Origin: Lactuca virosa
Taxonomy: Eukaryota > Streptophyta > Magnoliopsida > Asterales > Asteraceae
Reading direction: 5' to 3'
Assembly: GCA_928212115.1 (NCBI GenBank)
Contig: CAKMRJ010003334.1
Coordinates: forward strand, 95,357,397-95,421,396
DNA length: 64,000 nucleotides
In this document: piece by piece, positions 40,287 through 50,339 of the stretch
How positions within the stretch are numbered: position 1 is the stretch's first letter
How the letters are laid out: the number at the start of each line of letters is the position of its first letter
Made by a program: the position numbers and the translations under genes
The notes under the pieces: model-generated
Databases searched by the model: none
Seen by the model: the letters and a program-made list of their open reading frames with translations, nothing else
What the model was told of the DNA's origin: nothing

Positions 40287-40898
40287 TTGTGTATTGATTC
40301 TTCAAATAGTCTAGATAAAGCATCCTTGTGGCATTGTCGTCTTGGACATGTTAACAAGAAGCGCATAGGCCAACTCCAAAAGGCTGGAGTTTTGGAATCA
40401 TTTGACCTAAAGTCGGATGATAGTTGCGAGTCTTGTTTACTTGGAAAAATGACAAAGTCACCCTTCACTGGTTCATGTGAGAGGGGTGAAGGTTTGTTGG
40501 ACCTCATACACACAGATGTGTGTGGACCCTTCAAAACCGCCACTAGGGATGCTAATCGTTACTATGTGACTTTTACTGATGATTATAGTAGATATGGATA
40601 TATCTACTTAATCAAGCATAAGTCAGAAACCTTTGAAAAGTTCAAAGAGTTCAAGAAGGAAGTGGAGAATCAACGGGACAAGAACATCAAGATGCTCCGA
40701 TCCGATCGGGGAGGAGAGTATCTTAGTATTGGGTTTCTTGACTATCTTAAGGAATGTGGGATTGGCTCACAATTGACACCTCCTAGGACACCACAACTAA
40801 ATGGTGTGGCTGAGAGGCGCAATCGAACCTTGTTGGACATGGTTCGTTCCATGATGAGTCGAGCTTCGTTACCAATCTCATTCGGGGGTATGCCTTAG
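40287..40898 (+). pseudogene. Copia GAG-pre-integrase and integrase
   Basis: The 203-residue frame has the zinc finger LWHCRLGHVNKK with CESC downstream and the integrase core: HTDVCGPF, LRSDRGGEY and NGVAERRNRTL, giving the D, D and E residues. It stops at 40898 after a frameshift; 40900-41060 continues the integrase in another frame (PNLDHIKIWGCEAFVRHESH region). Confidence 0.88.
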
Positions 40899-41064
40899 AG
40901 ACTGCCGCCCATATCCTTAATCTAGTCCCTACCAAAAAGGTTGCCAAAACACCTCACAAGATGTGGACTGGGAAAGTTCCTAATTTAGACCACATCAAGA
41001 TTTGGGGTTGTGAAGCTTTCGTGAGGCACGAGTCTCACGACAAGCTCGAACCTCGAAGTGAGAG

Positions 41065-42066
41065 GTGTTTTTCATCGGCTACCCACAGAAATCCTTTGGT
41101 TACCTCTTCTACAGACCCAGTGAGAATGTGGTATTTGTAGCTAGAAGAGGAGTCTTTCGTGAGAGAGAGTTCATAAGCCAAGGAAACAGTGGGAGGCAAA
41201 TTGACCTTGAAGAAATTCAAGAGTCAAGTGGTGAAGGAACCTCAAACCCTAGTAATCAACCTGAGGAGGAAACTCCAGTTGATCCGACTGACGAACCCAT
41301 ACCTCTGAGGCGTTCCACGAGAGTTAGGAATGCACCGGAGCATTACTATGGTTTCCATATTACTGCGAAAGGTGATACGCTTATCAGTGATAGTACACTG
41401 GTAAGTCTGGATGAACCTAACAGCTACACGGAAGCCATGGCAGGCCCTGAGGCTGCTAAATGGAAAGAGGCTATGGACAGCGAGATACAGTCCATGTATG
41501 ACAATCAAGTTTGGAACTTGGTTGACAATGTACCAGGTCCTAAGACAGTTGGGTGCAAATGGATCTTCAAGAAGAAGACCGACGTGGATGGCAATGTACA
41601 CACGTATAAGGCGCGACTGGTTGCAAAGGGCTTTTCTCAAACTCCGGGAGTTGATTATGATGAGACCTTTTCACCAGTAGCAAAGATTAAGTCTATTAGG
41701 GTTATGCTAGCCATTGCTGCATTTCATGATTATGAAATATGGGAAATGGATGTCAAAACCGCTTTCCTTAATGGAAAGTTGGCTGAGGATGTTTACATGA
41801 ATCAGCCAGAGGGTTTTGTCGATGCTAAATACCCTAATAGGGTGTGTAAGCTTGAGAAATCCATCTATGGATTGAAACAAGCACCTCGCAAATGGAATCT
41901 TTGCTTCGATGAGAAAGTCAAAGAGTTTGGCTTTTCGAGGAGTGAGGATGAGTCATGTGTATATGTTAGGGCTAGTGGGAGTATAGTTAGCTTTTTGGTA
42001 TTGTATGTGGATGACATACTACTCATAGGAAATGACATCCCAACTTTGCAGGAGGTTAAGTCCTAG
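41065..42066 (+). pseudogene. Copia integrase tail and reverse transcriptase
   Basis: It starts within the integrase C-terminal GYPQKSFGYLFY motif, runs through a variable Ser/Pro linker with RRSTRVRNAPEHYYG, then RT: WKEAMDSEIQSM, KARLVAKGFSQTPGVDYDET, MDVKTAFLNGKLAEDVY, YGLKQAPRKWN and catalytic YVDD (42005-42016). A TAG at 42064 interrupts RT before RNase H. Confidence 0.9.
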
Positions 42067-42084
42067 CTTGGGAAGTGTTTCGCT

Positions 42085-42898
42085 ATGAAGGACCTTGGAG
42101 AAGCTGCCTATATCCTAGGGATAAGGATATTAAGAGACAGGAGTAAAAGACTAATTGGACTTAGTCACAGTACCTACTTGGATAAAGTATTGAAGAGGTT
42201 CAACATGGAGAATTCCAAGAAAGCGGAGTTACTGATCCAGCACAATGCCAGACTGAGTAAAACTCGGGAGTCCGAGTACAGAGGCTGAGATAGCTGAGAT
42301 GAGTCGATTACCATATGCTTCCGCTGATGGCTCGATCATGTATGCTATGACTTGTACTCGTCCTGATGTGGCCTTTGCTTTGAGCATGGTCAGCAGATAT
42401 CAGGGAAACCCTGGCAAGGCTCACTGGACTGCGGTAAAGAATATGCTCAAGTACCTACGGAGGACTAAGGAATGGGTTCTTACCCTAAATGGAGGAGCAA
42501 TTACTTGGAAAAGTTCCAAGCAGGAGACAGTAGTTGATTCTACTTGTGAATCATAGTACATAGCAGCAAGTGAAGCGGCAAAGGAGGCGATATGGCTGAA
42601 GAACTTCATTGGAGACCTTGGAGTTGTACCAGCTATACAGGAGCCTATGGAGATTTTCTGTGACAGCAATAGTGTGGTTGCCTTAGCCAAGGAACCAAGA
42701 GATCATGGTAGATCCAGACACATTGACAGAAAATATCACTTCATAAGACACAAGATAGAAGAAGGACTCCTCGTGGCAAAGAGGGTATCGTCAGAAGAGA
42801 ACCCTGCAGACCCCATCACCAAGGGACTGACTAGGGTTAGACATTTGCAGCATGTGAGGAGCATCGGGCTGAGAGACGATATTAGTTTTAATAATTAG
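42085..42898 (+). pseudogene. Copia RT end and RNase H
   Basis: Pieces in two frames hold MKDLGEAAYILGIRI, PYASADGSIMYAMTCTRPDV (RT end) and RNase H motifs including a DS.CES segment with an internal TAG at 42554-42556, DSNSVVALA and HIDRKYHFIRHKIEEG. It ends at the stop in 42896-42898. A frameshift near 42285-42299 and the internal stop disable it. Confidence 0.88.
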
Positions 42899-43554
42899 AT
42901 AGCTATTTCTGAAACTTGTAAAATGTAATTGACATTTGATGATTAAATAACAGTTGTTGTTTATTTATAAGGAAGGTGTTACTATCTTATGTTAATCGTT
43001 TACTAATGTTTCAATTTTGCATGTTTTGACTTCCTGAATGGTTATATTATTCGAACCCCCACAGTCGGTCATACATTGGAAGTAGGTATTGAATTAAGAC
43101 TGTCATGAATTTGGCTTGTATGATTTGTCTAAGGTGCATTAGACATTGCAATGGTTGCTACAACATTCATGAGTACTCATAAGGTCTGAGTATTGGATTA
43201 AACCCACGCTCACTTGTATCACTTCATGGAATTTATCTCGAGTGATCGTGAGACGGTAATATCATATATATCTTCAAACCTAGAGATGTGAGTTGGTTGT
43301 CCATTGATTGTACGAAAACGCATCAGTAACTTGATGTCATAAAACGTGCTTTTGTGCATAATTCAACTAGTAGTTAGTACAAGCATGTGAGTCGAAGTTT
43401 ATCTGTTCCTTCTAGCAATAGAAGTGATATCTGGGCCCCTCGATGATTTGGTTTTGACCTATGTGTCGGGCCCGGTCAGAACCTGATTTGGTTTTTCTTT
43501 CTCAAACCGTGGTTTCCATGGACAATAGTTATCAGACTTATCCAAGTGGGAGAC
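42899..43554 (+). other. 3' untranslated region and polypurine tract of nested copia
   Basis: No coding potential is recognised between RNase H and the 3' LTR. The purine tract AAGTGGGAGAC at 43544-43554 directly precedes the LTR. Confidence 0.75.
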
Positions 43555-44307
43555 TGTTGGATAAGGTGTCTAAGTCCGTAACTATATTTGGGATGAACTT
43601 GACCCGACCCGGCATGGTCCATTTGGGTTGCACTTCACCTATCAATTTGTATGGATATACTTTTGAGAATAAGATGTTTATGATCTATTAATATATTATA
43701 AGTTATAATATATTAATATGCAATCATATTATTTAATTAGTGTTGATCAAGAATTGATTTGGGAATTAATTTAAAGATCAAAAGAGGCTAATTAAATATG
43801 GACTCTTACATATATATGGATTGGGCTAAGATTTATTTAGGATGGGCTAAGAGTATATTGAAGTCCATGGATAGTCCATGGAGCTTTTAACCCATGGATC
43901 CTAGGTAAATGAAGAGTCATGGGTATTAGGGTGTAACCCTAATCCTTCATAGTATATAAAGAGATCCTTGGTTCTAGAATTGGCACTAGTGTGTGTGAGA
44001 AACAAGAGTGGGCCAATTTTAGAGAGCATCATATTCTCTCAAGTATTTCCAAGTTGTTTTGGGTGATTTGTGACACCACTTGAGGCATCCACACTATTGG
44101 TGCTAGGCTCTAAAACTCCAAGCAATAAACCACAAAAGAAAGGTATGTTATTCTACTTAAAGTTTTGTATTATATGTTGCCAATAACATGCTAGTTAGGT
44201 TGTAACCTTGGAAATCAAATTTGCATGTATTTTAGAGAAAACATAGATCCAAGGTTTCTAGGGTTGCATGTACACCATAGGAGTGTTAGAATGCTCAAAA
44301 CCCAACA
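43555..44307 (+). repeat. 3' LTR of nested copia element
   Basis: This 753 bp LTR is closely similar to 36699-37453 and is followed by the AATGT duplication. Confidence 0.92.
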
Positions 44308-44480
44308 AATGTCAGCCAACTTCTCGGTAGAGATACTCTCCTGAATCGAAATGAAATGGCGCTCTTGGTCAATCGATTCATGATGACCCAAATCGAATCC
44401 ACTCGGCGCGCTGTCCGAGGCAAATTCGTAATGAAATTCATGGTAATCTCTTCCCATTTCCAAACGGAGATGTCTAGCGG

Positions 44481-45002
44481 CTACATCTTTTTGTGAGGTC
44501 GTTGATGTTCGACCTTGACTTTCCTGCAAGTCAAGCACCTCTCCACATACCAAGCTACATCCCGCTTCATACAGGACCACCAATAATCAGGACATATATC
44601 TCTGTACATCTTTGTCACCCCGGGTTGAATAGAGAATATCGACTTGTGCGTCTCCTCCATCAAAACCTGTCGCACACCACCCCAGTTTGGAACCCACACC
44701 CTCTTATGGAGAGTCAATAACCCCAGGCTATCATAATCGAAGGAATCCACCTGACCCACTATACGCTCACTCTTCCAATGCTCTTCCTTCATAGCCTCTC
44801 GAATCTGCTCCAAGAGTGGAGTAATCACTGTCATCCTCATACAGATATCCCTAATCGGAGCAGCGACCGCCTTGACGCTGAGAGCATTGTCCACCACATT
44901 GGCCTTCCCCGGATGGTAAAGGATCTCACAATCATAATCCTTCACCACATCCAACCGTCGACGGTGCCTCATGTTCAGATTCGGCTGATCCATCCAATAC
45001 AT
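44481..45002 (-). pseudogene. Gypsy RNase H end and integrase zinc finger
   Basis: The frame starts MYWMDQPNLNMRHRRRLD, then VKDYDCEILYHPGKANVV (RNase H end), and later the integrase N-terminal zinc finger: H in a diverged EETHKSIFSIQPG region and YVERCLTCRKVKVEHQ with both cysteines. The catalytic integrase core follows at 44470-44313 in decayed form until the copia insertion. Confidence 0.85.
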
Positions 45003-45053
45003 CAGGCTCTTGTGATCCGTGTAAATAGTACAGTGGACCCCATAGAGGTAATG

Positions 45054-45344
45054 TCACCAAATCTTGAGGGCGAATACCACATCCCCCATCTCCAAATCAT
45101 GTGTAGGGTAATTTTCCTCATGAGGCCTCAGTTGCCTCGAAGCGTAAGCAATAACGCGACCCATCTGCATCAAAACTGCACCCAAACCCGTGATCGATAC
45201 ATCACAATAAACTACAAAATCTTCAACACCCTCCGGCAGGGTCAAAATCGGCGCCTCACACGATCTCTGTCTCAGGGTCTCAAAATTTCCTTGCTGCTCA
45301 AGCCCCCAGCAAAAAGTAACAGTCTTCTTTGTCAATCGAGTCAA
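45054..45344 (-). pseudogene. Gypsy RNase H relic
   Basis: The 96-residue frame has LTKKTVTFCWGLEQQGNFET, APILTLPEGVEDFVVYCDVS and GRVIAYASRQLRPHEENYPT, the diagnostic start of plant gypsy RNase H. A frame break separates it from RT and from the downstream piece. Confidence 0.88.
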
Positions 45345-45440
45345 ATGAACCGCTATATTGGAGAAATCCTGAATGAATCTCTAGTAGTAACCTGCCAACC
45401 TAAGGAAACTCCGAATCTTAGATGGAGACCTCGAAACCTC

Positions 45441-45746
45441 TCATCTCATCACGGTCTCGACCTTAGCCGGATCGACTAGAATATCGTTCTGGTTGACAAT
45501 GTGCCCCAGAAACTGCACATCGAGCAACCAGAACTCACACATGGAGAACTTCGCATACAATCTCTCCCTCCTCAAAATCTCTAATATCTCCCTCAAGTGC
45601 TCCTCATACAGCTCCTGGGTCTTGTAATAGATTAGGATGTCATCAATGAATACAATCACAGACCGATTCAACATCAGCATGCATACGCGGTTCATGAGGT
45701 CCATGAACGCGGCCGGAGCATTGGTGAGCCCAAAGGGCATCACCAC
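45441..45746 (-). pseudogene. Gypsy RT palm with FIDD
   Basis: The frame contains MPFGLTNAPAAFMDLMNRV, the catalytic VFIDDILIY and FLGHIVNQNDILVDPAKVE, all hallmarks of Ty3/gypsy RT. A stop at about 45762 separates it from the upstream half of RT. Confidence 0.9.
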
Positions 45747-45761
45747 GAACTCGTAATTACC

Positions 45762-46040
45762 TTAACGAGTCTGGAAGGTCGTCTTCTGCACATCATTGAC
45801 CATCATCTGATGATAACTCGAACGTAGATCAATCTTGGAAAACCAAGATGCACCCTGAAGTTGGTCAAACAAATCATCAATCCTCATAAGTGGATAACGG
45901 TTCTTTGTTGTTGGCTTATTCAGCTCCCGGTAGTCAATACACATCTGATACGACCCATCCTTCTTCTTCACAAACACAGGATCGGCGTTTCTCATGGTGA
46001 ACTGCTCGGTTGAATGAACCCCTTGTCTAACAGCTCCTGC
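45762..46040 (-). pseudogene. Gypsy RT N-terminal half
   Basis: PVFVKKKDGSYQMCIDYREL, NKPTTKNRYPLMRIDDLFDQ and LQGASWFSKIDLRSSYHQM are the first RT blocks of plant gypsy elements. Homology ends near 46020-46040; sequence to 46169 is unrelated, so the element is truncated within pol on this side. Confidence 0.88.
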
Positions 46041-46424
46041 AACTATGAAGGGACTATGAAGGGGAGTACGGTAGTTAGTGGCGGATAGATGGCGGTAGGT
46101 GGTGGAAGTTGTAATCAAAATCACGATCATAGTAGTGAAAAGAGGTAACCTTATCATTCGCAGTTTCAATGTAACACCCGTAAATTTGGGTTAGACATTT
46201 AAGGTATAATAATTATTATTATACATTTTATCGAACAATTAAAAATCATTGATTAGAGTAATTGTTCTTCATATGTGTTTCGAGATAATAAATAATTATT
46301 GTATACACATTAAGTGGAAAAATATTAGGATGATAAAATATTTGTAGAAAATCTTAATATAGAATTTATCGTTAAACTAAAAAATAAAGATAAAAAATAA
46401 AAGATTATTTTGGAAAAAACAATT

Positions 46425-47045
46425 TAAATGAAAGTTGTAGTAATTGTCATCATGATTTCGTGGATATAAAGAACGCACAAATCTAATTTCGTATGAAGAA
46501 ATTATGATTTATCTAAGTTTCACGTTCAAATCGATACGACAAGTTGCGTCATAAAAAGTGAACCGGAGATAGCTTGATTTTTAGCCAAAATGATGTGAAT
46601 GAAAGTCAACATGGTCATCAATAGGAACGCATCGATATAAAGAACGTCAAATTCTGACTTCGTATGAGGAATTTATGATTTTTCAAAGTTTCGAGTGTGA
46701 CATAGTACAACAATGTGCGACACGTAATTCGAAATCAAAATTGGTTCATTGTTAGCAGAAACAATTTAAATAAAAGTTGTATTAATATTCAATATGAAGC
46801 CGACGATATAAACAACGTCAAAAACGGAGCTCATATGCAGAAGATATGAATGAAACTTGATCCCTACTCTTCGAGTGCGGCGAATTTGATACAGATTTGT
46901 AAATTTGCGATAAAATGAGAATTAGCCGACATAGTCTAAATGAAAGTTGATGTCCTCGTAAATAAGAATATGTTGATATGCAGAACGTCGAGAACAGAGT
47001 TCATATGAAGAAGTTATGATTTATAATAGCATATTTACGTAGTAA
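46425..47045 (+). repeat. Degenerate ~160 bp repeats in solo LTR
   Basis: Four diverged units each contain AAATGAAAGTTGTA-like, GATATAAAGAACGTC-like and GAAGAAGTTATGATTT-like blocks in that order (about 46429, 46605, 46775, 46940); a further unit occurs near 47755-47845. Similar blocks occur in the gypsy LTR at 34950-35150. Confidence 0.65.
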
Positions 47046-47057
47046 AATAAAGTATAA

Positions 47058-47059
<2 letters not shown>

Positions 47060-47098
<39 letters not shown>
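47060..47098. repeat. (AT)n microsatellite
   Basis: About 19 AT units inside the solo LTR. Confidence 0.9.
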
Positions 47099-47101
<3 letters not shown>

Positions 47102-48526
47102 GTCAGAAATGTATCGACAATGCGGTCAATATAAGACTAATATTGAATATTTTCGACATTAGTTTAGTATTATATCATTAAATCTATTTAACATAGTATT
47201 ATTAAGGGTCGTTTAGTCATTTAATTAATTACAATGGTGCTTTTTGAAAATTCATCTACTATAATATGAGACTCTAGGCTCTCATATTTCTTGCATCAAG
47301 TCTCTTTCAAGAGTTTTTCTCTTCTTACCGTCGAGCGTGTCGGTCCCTCGTGATTCGACATCTCTTTCTGTAGTTTTAGTATAGTAAGCAAAGCGTTAAA
47401 GTACTTGAAGAATCTTTTAAGAAGAAAGATTCAACGACGAAGTTTTTCTTGGGGGGTTTCCCCAAATATTTGCTAGAAAACCTTGTTGTTTTAAAAGGGA
47501 TAGCTGAAGTAATAGCCGAGGAGCTAGCTTTACCATGAATCTTTTACCTCAATCAAATGAGTGCATAGTTAGTTTCATTAACATAAATTAATTCCAGTAA
47601 TTATTAAAAAGTATTAAATATTTGTTGAATGTTTATATGTGAAAATAGATGTTTATATGTAAAAAGTATAGAAGATTTATGATTTTTATACGGGTTTTAT
47701 CAGTCTGCCCTTTAAAAATATAACTTTAAAAATAAAGTGAGAATTAGCCGATGGAGTCTAAATAAAAGTTATAGATCTTGTCAATAGCTACGTGTGGATA
47801 TAAATAACGTTGAAAATGGAGCTTGTATGAAGAAGTTACAGAATTTACAAAAAATTTGTGTTTTGCACGGCGCTCGCCTCTAGAAGGTGGAAACGTGGAC
47901 CATAGAGAAGCTGACATGTGGCACAAAAGGGTTGGGGAGATGTCGCCTTAAGCGCGCGGTACGCACCTTGAATACAATTTCTGACTTTTCGCTAGAAAAT
48001 CTATGTAAGTTAAGTTGCACTTATCTTAATTCAAGTGTAACTTATATTTAAACTTATAGTCATTGTTATGAATGTATAAATAAGATTTATCAGTAATTCC
48101 AATTACAATCCTAATTGATCTACTTACGGGAGAGGTGTCTAGAATTGTCACGTTGGCTTGATTTTTGGATTTCAGAAAGTCTATACGTCGAAATGGTCCT
48201 ACATCCCAACTGTCCTGCCTGGCTGATCCTTATTTGATAAAACTCTCGGTATTCATTGTGATTAGTGAAAGATCTAGCTTTCATTACCATATTGTCATAG
48301 AGATTAATAAGTAATAGTATTATAGGTTAATACTTGTTAGGTGTATTACCCACCAGTTGGATCCCCAGTAGGATTACCTAGATAGTTGTCAATCGTCTAA
48401 GTAATTATACAGGTGAGTTTTCTCACTATATTATGTGCTCCAATATATATCTTTTGTATGTTAGGATGTACTTTCCATATAGTATGCAGTTAGGCTAGTT
48501 CTGTTAGTTGCATGTAGTGTTGGATT

Positions 48527-48569
48527 CTTATATATATATATGTGTGTGTTGTGTGTGTGTGTGTGTTGA
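48527..48569. repeat. (TA)n(TG)n microsatellite
   Basis: A short TA run passes into TG repeats within the solo LTR. Confidence 0.85.
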
Positions 48570-48973
48570 TATATTATGTGGGAGTTGAGGGCGACCCAGC
48601 CTCGGGCTAAAGGCCAATAGACTCGGGCGGACTAGCATTATGATGAAGGCCAAGAGGCGGACCAGCTTTATGATGAAGGCCAATAGGGAGAACCAGCTTT
48701 ATGCTCAATGTCATTATGTGTTTTATTGGTGGATCCATTATGTCTATGCATTGTATATGTATTGTGGTATATGGTATTTTAGGAAACTCACTAAGCTTCT
48801 TTCTTACCCAATTGAATATAAATGTTTTTCAGATACTTCATTGATACGTGAGAAGGGCAAGGTTCGGTTGTACGAATGCGTATTCGCAACATGTTTCTAC
48901 ATAATGTAATTATACTATGATATATTTTATTAAATAAAAATGAAAATTTTGGGTTGAAAATGGGGACGTTACA

Positions 48974-49916
48974 GTTTGAAAATCCATTATAAGCATTATA
49001 GCCTTGTTTAATTTTATAAAGACTTATAAATGATATTTTAGATCGAAGTAAGTTGGAAATCTGAATAGTCTCATAGTTGGGTAATATGTGAGATTTAAAG
49101 CGGAGGGTAGTAGTCCTCCTCTTTTTGGATATTCAGTATTGGCAGGTCCAGATCAGACAGTTGGAGTGTATGTCTGGAGCATCTTCCAGAGTGAGATGAC
49201 AACACTTGATTATTCTAGACGGTCTAGTGAATTACGTTGATAGTGTGAATTTTATAAACCACAGACATAGATGAAATGGGATACCATCATTCATCAAATA
49301 CTCTGATGGCTTAAGTGCCTTTATGACTTATACCAGCCAAGGGGCCCCTGGCTATGTATGATCTAAATGATTCATCAAGTAAGTTTATACTTCCTCGTAA
49401 TCATGGACTAGGATTTGTGAGAATCGATTGGGATGGGTATGGATGGGTGTAATGTTTTATAGATACCTAAGTTATGGATATATTTATATTGTTTTGTGAT
49501 AGTTGGTTTTGCATGTTTGATAATTATAAATTATTATCATAATAATATTATGGGATTGAAAACTCTATGTGTCTCACCAGGCTTTCCCAACCTAATTCAC
49601 TCATTTTATATACATCACAGGTAACAGGTATAAAGCCTCTGGAACTTGTTTAGGATGTCAAGTGATTTAAGAGACAACCTGCAATATGTGTTCAGGATTA
49701 TTTAGGTATTTACGTTGTAACAATGTTATGTGTTTATTATGACATCCTTAGAGTTTTTGTATTTGGAAACAACATCTTTACTCAAAGATATTTTAATAAA
49801 ACGAAACAGTTTCCGCAAAATGTTTTATTATATTGGGATTTTCCGCAAACAAAAATAATATGATTTTAAAGGGTAAAAAAAGTTTTTTTCGGTTCTGAAA
49901 AATACGGGATATCACA
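48974..49916 (+). repeat. Truncated LTR 3' portion
   Basis: The segment ends CGGGATATCACA, a common plant gypsy LTR terminus, and carries a late-LTR segment with TGTCTCACCAGGC and CACAGGTAACAGG. The left part abuts the solo LTR end, so the upstream LTR portion was lost or replaced. No coding sequence. Confidence 0.45.
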
Positions 49917-50280
49917 ATCAAGTATGGCATAGTCAGATGGTGAGCAAAATTAGTCAAATGTAGTGTACAGAGAAACGGTTTTCATCAAATATGACATGAC
50001 AATTGATGATAATGTGTTGGATGATTAGGTCAACAAAACGATGACCATAATGATCGATAGAGACCAATAAATATATTTGTAGTATATTAGGCTTTCTGGT
50101 ATAGGGAAGTAAAGACGCATGAGGTCCTACGTGGCTAGCCAACCCACGTGAACACCGCCCCTGACTTCGGTGGGTTGGTTGTGACGTGGTACCGGAGATG
50201 GACGAAGATGGAGGATTTGATTGGTGGATTGTTTTTGATCGTTTCTTTTGAACATAAAAAAAATCTTTAACATTAAAACT

Positions 50281-50285
<5 letters not shown>
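49917..50285. other. Intergenic DNA
   Basis: No gene, RNA or repeat structure is recognised. Confidence 0.5.

Positions 50286-50337
<52 letters not shown>
50286..50337. repeat. (TA)n tract at left of TIR element
   Basis: About 25 TA units directly abut the left terminus of the TIR element at 50338. Confidence 0.9.

Positions 50338-50339
<2 letters not shown>

Larger units (their letters stand above)
36699..44307 (+). mobile_element. Complete Ty1/copia element nested in gypsy integrase
   Basis: LTRs at 36699-37453 and 43555-44307 bracket gag, zinc knuckle, protease, integrase, RT and RNase H in plus orientation. Perfect AATGT target duplications lie at 36694-36698 and 44308-44312. The primer site follows the 5' LTR and a purine tract precedes the 3' LTR. 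Pol is broken by at least three frameshifts or stops (near 39200, 40264, 40890-41060, 42064, 42285), so the copy is inactive, and the LTRs differ by a modest number of substitutions. The insertion interrupts the minus-strand gypsy pol. Confidence 0.92.
35787..46040 (-). mobile_element. Decayed Ty3/gypsy chromovirus, split by a copia insertion
   Basis: On the minus strand, RT (46040-45441), RNase H (45344-45054), the integrase zinc finger (44620-44481), [copia insertion 44307-36699], integrase end (36624-36370), and the post-integrase motif (36109-35909) follow in correct pol order and lead to a polypurine tract and 3' LTR. Gag, protease and 5' LTR are missing. Stops and frame changes occur throughout. 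Motifs match a Tekay/CRM-type plant chromovirus family. Confidence 0.85.
46170..48973 (+). repeat. Solo LTR of a gypsy-type element
   Basis: It begins TGTAACACCCGTAAATTTGG and ends GGGGACGTTACA, standard gypsy LTR termini, with no internal region, primer site or coding sequence attached. It contains GAAACTCACTAAGCTT followed by TTTTTCAGATAC near 48783-48835, the same late-LTR segment as in the gypsy at 4550-13093. Flanks CAGTTTCAA and GTTTGAA are similar but do not give a clean 5 bp duplication. Length is 2.8 kb. Confidence 0.75.

Noticed and set aside
44778..45479. 233-residue plus-strand frame
   Set aside because: It lies antisense to clear gypsy RNase H and RT segments, so it is a shadow of those coding regions.
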